This document shows positions 58,237-64,000 of a DNA stretch of 64,000 nucleotides, in pieces. Each line of letters starts with the position of its first letter. The stretch's first letter is position 1. The position numbers and the translations under genes are program-made. The notes under the pieces were generated by a model. It saw only the letters and a program-made list of their open reading frames with translations, did no database searches and was not told the origin of the DNA. Origin of the DNA: Obelidium mucronatum (Eukaryota; Chytridiomycota; Chytridiomycetes; Chytridiales; Chytriomycetaceae); NCBI GenBank assembly GCA_025765595.1, contig JAIVFH010000047.1, positions 191,660 to 255,659 on the forward strand, written 5' to 3'.

Positions 58237-58275
58237 TTTTAAATAAAATATTTAAAAATAAAATAAAATAAAAGC
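58237..58275. promoter_or_regulatory. 39-bp divergent intergenic region CTNNBL1 / MLH3
   Basis: Divergent ATGs are 39 bp apart. The strip is almost pure A/T with AAATAAAATA repeats and abuts very GC-rich coding DNA on both sides. It is likely a shared nucleosome-free core promoter (inference). Confidence 0.55.
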
Positions 58276-61200
58276 ATGGCCGCCATCCTGCGTCTCGACA
58301 AGCCGCACATTGAACGCCTGCGCCAGGGCCTGTTTGCAACGTCGCTTGCTCAAGTGGCGGCCGAACTGCTTCAGAATGCACTCGATGCGAGTCCGCAAGC
58401 TGTCGAGGTTTCTTTCATCATTCACCGGCCTGCTTTCGATACCGACAAGATACTCAAATGCTCTCGAATAAACATGCTTAGATTCTGATCAATGTCAAGG
58501 AACGGTCGGTTGAAGTTCGGGATGATGGCAGGGGAATTGCTCCAGAGGACTTTCAACTTCTAGGACAGAGGTTGTGTCAGACTAGAGAAACTGCCATTAA
58601 CCTGATAACGCGTTATTTACAGATATGGTATATGATTGTAATTTATTTATATAGTCATCAGCCGGATAGCTGACATGATTACCAGCTACATCAAAGACTA
58701 TGCAAGGACCCGATTCTTTTGGATTTCGAGGAGAAGGTTTTGTTTAAACTATTCTATTGAAACTTGAATATTTCATTTTACGACTGTTTTATAGCCCTGT
58801 CAAGTATTGGTGCAGTCTCGTCCATGCAAATTACCAGCAAATCGCTCGCACTTCAGACATATTCCTTGTTCATGAAAGTAATATCAAAATGAATTCTCAA
58901 TCATTCCAATTCCTTGTGTAACTCGCTTCTCCTTAAATTATTAAGGGAGGAAAGGTGTTACATTGTGGCCCAGCCTCTTCGTCCAGAAAGCCTGGCACTT
59001 CTGTCGTTTGCAAAGACTTGTTTTTCAATGTTTGTTACCAAGAGTTTTGCTTCTATTGCCGTCGTCAATTAATTTACCAAACGTAAGATTCCTGCCCGTC
59101 AATCTCAAATTCTTAAAGAGTCTTGGGACTCCATCAGAAAATACTTGGATCCCATAATTTTGATTTCCAAAGCCGTGAAAATCACAGTCATTGATTTGGT
59201 TACCGGAAAAAGGATGTTATCAGTCAAAGCAGTATGTTGCTTTCTTTTACTTGCTATTTTCCTGTCTTATTTGCTGTTGCAGGAGGATTCTCTGATTAAA
59301 CTGTACGGCCAAGTGAATGGAAGTCAAATGATTGAGGTATAGTTGAAGCAGTTGGCTTTCGATTAATCCTATTTCTTTCATTCAGAACGCATCCCGCGTT
59401 GATTGGAGTTGGGACAATTACAAGATCGAAGGATTCATGTCAACCGCGCCATTCCCCACAAAGGTGATTTGAACTTTTTGCATTATGAAGTAGGTTTAAA
59501 ATTGCTTATTTATTAGACGCAGCAGTACTGCTGTTTGTATTTGTGTTTTTTTTTCTCGTATGGATGGAATATTCTAAACGTAACTGTCTGCAGATGTTAA
59601 CAAGCATTTCCTCAGCCCCATTGACAACCCATTATACGCTGCTATCAATAGCGAATTTGCGCGTAGCAAGTTTGCGAAACAAGTGAGTTGCTGTGCTTTG
59701 CATTCCATGTGTTTTGTTTTTCAAACGAAATTGATAGGCACAGTCCCAACGCAAGTCTTTATCTCCCCAAAAAAATAGTGAGCGCAAAAACCTTAAATTA
59801 CGGTTTATTTGAATTTAATAACCGTAACAGATATTTTGATGGCTTATCCACTATTTTTCATCAACATCACTTGTGAGGCAACATTGTATGACTTGACTCT
59901 CGACGCTGAAAAGAAAATCGTCATGTTCAAGGTTTTTTCTTTCAAAGATATTCGAAATGATTTGGTCTAACGCCTTTTTTTGACTTATGTGTAATTTTTG
60001 TTTAGGACTGGGACGCTGTTATTCTTGGTGTCATGGCATGCACGTCCAACTTTCTCGTTCGTCACAAACTCTTGACAAATGATGTCAATACATCGCGGCT
60101 TAATCCAAAGTATTTTTCTAATGAACGCGATGACGAGAGTTTGGCAAGCAGCAGACAAGTCGATTCTGACGGTGACGAGGAAAGGAATAGTTCTTGGAAA
60201 AACAAAGAGTCTGCATCCAAGATCTACCAACCGCCTCCAGCATATTTTAGCTTTCTAAAATCGGTCAAGACAGGGAAGAAAAGGTTGAGTGAGTGGGAAG
60301 AGAGCGCATTTGACGTTGTGGAAGATTCCGCTGGTGAGGATGGGGGTTATTTTACTTTTGTTGCCCACTTTTCGATTTGTATTGATTTATTTGGCCATGG
60401 TTAAGATCCAATTCTTCCGGCATCTTTGTTTCAAGGCGGGCGGCCTAATTACGCAGTAGTTACTCGGAAATTGTGAGATTGTTTGGAACGTTCTGTGTCC
60501 AATTGTGTTGGAACTCATCTTTTCAATTTTCACTAGGCAGCCGCGAAAAGTAAGAAAAGACGAAAGTACACCAAATGCCCTTGATCACGTCATTCAGTCA
60601 TGGGAAAATCCCGTTTTTCAACAAGTTGATCTCCAAGCCGCTACAACAGCTACGGCGACAATAATGGACACAGAAGCAGAGACTCTATCACCAGGAACCG
60701 TTTCCATTTCAAAATCCGACCTTTCCAAGTTGACAGTGATTGGCCAAATCGACAAAAAATTTATTGCTTGCTGGTTTACTGGTGGAACTGACAGAGAAAG
60801 GAATGCTGCTCCACATGAAATTACTTCTTCGTCATCGTCATCATCATCCTTGGGCTTGGTAATTATTGATCAACACGCCGCTGATGAACGCGTGAAGCTC
60901 GAGAATCTTTTTGTTCAAACTTTCGGGTCTGTCGTTTCTCAACATTCTGTTATTGACATGACTGAATTGGATCCGCCCATTCAAATCGCTCTGAAGCGGA
61001 AGCAGAGATATGCAATCATGGAATATTCCCGGATATTTTCTCAATGGGGTATTGGATTTGTTCCGTGTGAAGACAATGATGATGATGGCGTGGATAATGA
61101 TGGCGACAACGACAATGGATCAAAGCTCTTGAAGATCAAGAATTTACCTGGTTCCATTGCAGTCAGATGTATTGCAGATCCAAGTATTGTGAAGGAGCTT

Positions 61201-61657
61201 CTTTTGGAATATCTGGCCCAGTTTGAAGAAGCCTCAGGTCGGAATTCTATTCAACTGGAAATGACAAGGGCAACGTTGGGATGTCCGAAGGGAATCATTC
61301 ATTTACTGAATAGCAAAGCTTGCCGGTATGCCAAAAACCATTGGATGATAAAATTTTCCTATCCTTCTAACCTTTGTTGTCATGCAGCTCTGCCATCATG
61401 TTTGGAGACGAATTGGATACATCAGTCTGTAAAACTCTTGTACGTAATCTTAAAGGCTGTCATTATCCGTTTCAGTGTGCCCATGGACGGCCAAGGTTTG
61501 AAATACAGTTTTTTTTCTGCAACTGACATTAACTTGTCTCAACAAACTCCTTTACAGCATGACTCTAGTTTCACTACTTTCATCAACCACAACTTGCCAC
61601 TCTCTTCCTTTTGTAAGATACCCATTGCAGAACCTCTATTCTCGATATTGCAAATAG
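58276..61657 (+). CDS. MLH3: MutL-homologue endonuclease MLH3
   Basis: MLH3 with MLH1 forms the MutL-gamma nuclease that resolves meiotic crossovers and aids mismatch repair. Eighteen exons: 58276-58407, 58482-58570, 58623-58627, 58686-58736, 58795-58877, 58946-59029, 59088-59231, 59283-59336, 59386-59463, 59517-59544, 59594-59682, 59738-59777, 59831-59931, 60006-60333, 60406-60472, 60537-61325, 61388-61495, 61558-61657; 789 residues. The N-terminal ATPase has AAELLQNALDAS, VRDDGRGI, FGFRGEALSSIGAV and CKDLFFNIPAR. The C-terminal nuclease motif is DQHAADERVKLE, with ACRSAIMFGDEL and CAHGRPS, so the metal site looks intact. Exon 3 is a 5-nt microexon needed for the RYATSK block. The linker is Ser/Asp-rich. 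Confidence 0.93.
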
Positions 61658-61790
61658 TTATGTTGTTTTTTTAAGGAATAAATATTTCCTTTCCAAACTG
61701 AATATAAAACTGTTCCCAACATAGTGCCTGTCCTATTTCTGTGTTGTAGACTGCATCTCAAAAAGTCTTGCATCAAAACAAGAAACCGAG
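61658..61790. other. MLH3 3' flank up to the 5S array
   Basis: About 130 bp of unique sequence between the MLH3 stop and the first repeat copy. An AATAAATA sequence at about 61677 may serve as a poly(A) signal. The repeat begins abruptly at 61789-61791. Confidence 0.4.
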
Positions 61791-62451
61791 GTAGGATAGG
61801 CACCACGCAAAAAAAGACGGCCAGAAACAACAGCAATCCACAAACATTGAATTGAGTTTGCTGTCTTAAACCTGTCAAAAAAATTTTGCTTGACAAACTG
61901 ATCTCCATAACAGATGTCCGCCCTGCCTTTTGACAGTTTTTGGATGTGCCGAGAAGCCCCGAAAAGGGAGAAAACTCTGACAAAGACATGGCAAAGTTTT
62001 GAAACAGATTCAAACAAGGTGGGGTGTGTGGGGATGGAAAAAGGAAACTCAAAACAAAACGCACCAGCTGGAATTGCACAAGAAGTAAGCGTTCTAGCAG
62101 GGTGCTTTTGGTGTGCCTGTGTTGGCAGAAATTCAGTGCACGATAATGTAAGAAAAAAGAGGTTGCCGATTTGTACCGCTGAACATGGACAGGAACCGTC
62201 CCGAAAGTCTTGCGCGCGCGTGCCAGAAAATTCTTGTGGATGCAGAGCTTGCTGGGGGTGAAAGGACAACAAAAGCAGCAAGTCTATTTTTAGCGCCTGT
62301 CACTGGCAACTTTGGCCGCTGCTGCAATTTTCAAGATTTTTTTTTGGCAGGTTCCCTGGGTGCCAGAGCAGGTGTGTGCGCAACGCGGCAAGCAGATAGG
62401 GAAAAATTCCAGTGGGCGACAGAGACACCCGGCAAAACCAAACAAAACAAA

Positions 62452-62569
62452 AACTACAGCACACTGTATTCCCGCGTGGTCTCCCACCGCAGTACTGACA
62501 ATGCCATCACCAGCTTAACTTCGGAGATCGGACGGGATCCGGTGCTTTTTGGTGTGTATGGCCGTAGTT
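62452..62569 (-). rRNA. 5S ribosomal RNA, copy 1
   Basis: The minus strand reads AACTACGGCCATAC, AAAGCACCGGATCCCGTCCG, ATCTCCGAAGTTAAGCTGG, CAGTACTGCGGTGGGAGACC and ends GTGCTGTAGTT, matching conserved fungal 5S blocks and the internal A-box/C-box promoter. The 5' AACTACGGC and 3' GCTGTAGTT pair over 9 bp as helix I, which fixes the ends at 118 nt. A T run follows as the Pol III terminator. A TATA element lies 30 bp upstream. Confidence 0.95.
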
Positions 62570-62591
62570 GCAATGTCTTCTTTAGCGTTGC

Positions 62592-62599
62592 CTTTTATA
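62592..62599 (-). promoter_or_regulatory. TATA-like element upstream of 5S copy 1
   Basis: TATAAAAG on the minus strand begins at -30 relative to the inferred 5S start at 62569. External TATA elements upstream of 5S genes are known in fission yeast and some plants. The position suggests TFIIIB contact, but this is inference. Confidence 0.65.
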
Positions 62600-63262
62600 G
62601 GTAGGATAGGCACCACGCAAAAAAAAGACAGCCAGAAAGAACAGCAATCCACAAACATTGAATTGAGTTTGCTGTCTTAAACCTGTCAAAAAAATTTTGC
62701 TTGACAAACTGATCTCCATAACAGATGTCCGCCCTGCCTTTTGACAGTTTTTGGATGTGCCGAGAAGCCCCGAAAAGGGAGAAAACTCTGACAAAGACAT
62801 GGCAAAGTTTTGAAACAGATTCAAACAAGGTGGGGTGTGTGGGGATGGAAAAAGGAAACTCAAAACAAAACGCACCAGCTGGAATTGCACAAGAAGTAAG
62901 CGTTCTAGCAGGGTGCTTTTGGTGTGCCTGTGTTGGCAGAAATTCAGTGCACGATAATGTAAGAAAAAAGAGGTTGCCGATTTGTACCGCTGAACATGGA
63001 CAGGAACCGTCCCGAAAGTCTTGCGCGCGCGTGCCAGAAAATTCTTGTGGATGCAGAGCTTGCTGGGGGTGAAAGGACAACAAAAGCAGCAAGTCTATTT
63101 TTAGCGCCTGTCACTGGCAACTTTGGCCGCTGCTGCAATTTTCAAGATTTTTTTTTGGCAGGTTCCCTGGGTGCCAGAGCAGGTGTGTGCGCAACGCGGC
63201 AAGCAGATAGGGAAAAATTCCAGTGGGCGACAGAGACACCCGGCAAAACCAAACAAAACAAA

Positions 63263-63380
63263 AACTACAGCACACTGTATTCCCGCGTGGTCTCCCACCG
63301 CAGTACTGACAATGCCATCACCAGCTTAACTTCGGAGATCGGACGGGATCCGGTGCTTTTTGGTGTGTATGGCCGTAGTT
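63263..63380 (-). rRNA. 5S ribosomal RNA, copy 2
   Basis: Same sequence as copy 1, exactly 811 bp to the right, with the same helix I ends and T-run terminator. A third gene would start beyond the window, because the third repeat unit is cut at 64000 before its 5S part. Confidence 0.95.
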
Positions 63381-63402
63381 GCAATGTCTTCTTTAGCGTT
63401 GC

Positions 63403-63410
63403 CTTTTATA
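63403..63410 (-). promoter_or_regulatory. TATA-like element upstream of 5S copy 2
   Basis: Identical TATAAAAG at the same -30 position as in copy 1. Conservation between copies only shows array homogeneity, not function. Confidence 0.6.
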
Positions 63411-64000
63411 GGTAGGATAGGCACCACGCAAAAAAAAGACAGCCAGAAAGAACAGCAATCCACAAACATTGAATTGAGTTTGCTGTCTTAAACCTGTCAA
63501 AAAAATTTTGCTTGACAAACTGATCTCCATAACAGATGTCCGCCCTGCCTTTTGACAGTTTTTGGATGTGCCGAGAAGCCCCGAAAAGGGAGAAAACTCT
63601 GACAAAGACATGGCAAAGTTTTGAAACAGATTCAAACAAGGTGGGGTGTGTGGGGATGGAAAAAGGAAACTCAAAACAAAACGCACCAGCTGGAATTGCA
63701 CAAGAAGTAAGCGTTCTAGCAGGGTGCTTTTGGTGTGCCTGTGTTGGCAGAAATTCAGTGCACGATAATGTAAGAAAAAAGAGGTTGCCGATTTGTACCG
63801 CTGAACATGGACAGGAACCGTCCCGAAAGTCTTGCGCGCGCGTGCCAGAAAATTCTTGTGGATGCAGAGCTTGCTGGGGGTGAAAGGACAACAAAAGCAG
63901 CAAGTCTATTTTTAGCGCCTGTCACTGGCAACTTTGGCCGCTGCTGCAATTTTCAAGATTTTTTTTGGCAGGTTCCCTGGGTGCCAGAGCAGGGTGTGAG

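Larger units (their letters stand above)
61791..64000. repeat. Tandem array of 811-bp 5S rDNA repeat units
   Basis: Units start at gtaggatagg at 61791, 62601 and 63412: two full units (810 and 811 bp) and one cut by the window edge. The second and third units appear identical over nearly their whole shared length. The first differs near its left edge by a 1-bp deletion and two substitutions within 25 bp. Open frames inside the unit repeat with the same spacing and have no protein character. Each full unit holds one 5S gene on the minus strand and about 690 bp of spacer. The last 40 bp of the window diverge slightly (8 instead of 9 T, and gggtgtgag at the very end), which may be low-quality contig-end sequence. 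Confidence 0.95.

Noticed and set aside
62660..62710. A possible spliced-leader or snRNA gene in the 5S spacer (an Sm-like AATTTTTTTGA on the minus strand)
   Set aside because: The motif is essentially a T run. No leader-exon donor, stem-loop or U-RNA block could be matched, and trans-splicing is not known in fungi.
61914..63883. Repeated open frames of 65-165 codons inside the 811-bp units
   Set aside because: They lie on both strands and overlap the 5S gene and spacer. They are open only because short frames survive by chance and are copied by the tandem repeat.
1..64000. tRNA genes, CRISPR arrays, transposons, operons or a bacterial-type defence cluster
   Set aside because: None was seen. 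The only repeat structure is the 5S array, and gene order looks like ordinary eukaryotic housekeeping content.

Overview
The window is nuclear DNA of a flagellated fungus, most probably a chytrid (inferred from content, not named by the sequence). It carries an axonemal dynein heavy chain, which only zoospore-forming fungi keep, together with fungal genes such as a Sur2-type sphinganine hydroxylase, a fused fungal urease, a GH18 chitinase-like protein and a fungal M50B peptidase. Introns are numerous, mostly 45-80 bp with GT-AG ends. Gene density is high: about 25 protein genes in the first 61.7 kb, with neighbouring coding ends often under 100 bp apart. Long genes look broken in six-frame translation, but the breaks fall at spliceable introns and almost every gene could be joined into one open frame with consistent intron phases.

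Layout, left to right. 1-870 (-): 3' part of an unrecognised low-complexity/coiled-coil protein. 1288-3758 (-): Abp1/drebrin-like actin-binding protein. 3903-5595 (+): Sur2-type hydroxylase. 5749-7190 (-): peroxisomal adenine nucleotide carrier. 7416-8518 (-): Cwc24/RNF113 splicing factor. 8549-11352 (+): SulP anion transporter. 11387-12991 (-): aspartic protease. 13595-14569 (+): HAD hydrolase. 14672-16863 (-): Dbp9 RNA helicase. 16940-19224 (+): serine-rich orphan. 19293-20215 (+): M50B peptidase. 20286-21199 (+): small LRR membrane protein. 21191-24535 (-): urease. 24599-26289 (-): Ost3/Ost6. 26320-27182 (+): glutathione peroxidase with a C-terminal membrane segment. 27243-30376 (-): XPB/Ssl2. 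30413-34612 (-): MSH2. 34709-36188 (-): membrane-anchored GH18 protein. 36363-49495 (+): DNAH7-class dynein heavy chain. 49520-52719 (-): GH63-like glycosidase. 52773-54012 (+): Pom33/TMEM33. 54091-55988 (+): Ipi3/WDR18. 56034-58236 (-): CTNNBL1. 58276-61657 (+): MLH3. 61791 to the right edge: tandem 811-bp repeats, each with one 5S rRNA gene on the minus strand.

The genes do not form a pathway cluster; they are mostly housekeeping functions. Loose themes are genome maintenance (XPB, MSH2, MLH3), RNA processing and ribosome assembly (Cwc24, CTNNBL1, Dbp9, Ipi3, 5S rRNA) and membrane or secretory functions (Ost3, Pom33, aspartic protease, GH18 protein, Sur2). I found no convincing undescribed multi-gene system. 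The most interesting signals are architectural: divergent start codons only 30 bp apart, overlapping convergent coding ends, a 5-nt microexon in MLH3, a 32-nt intron and a GC-AG intron in the dynein gene, sharply bounded GC-rich coding patches, a membrane-anchored peroxidase, a GH18 protein with an altered catalytic motif, and a 5S array whose genes carry an upstream TATA element.
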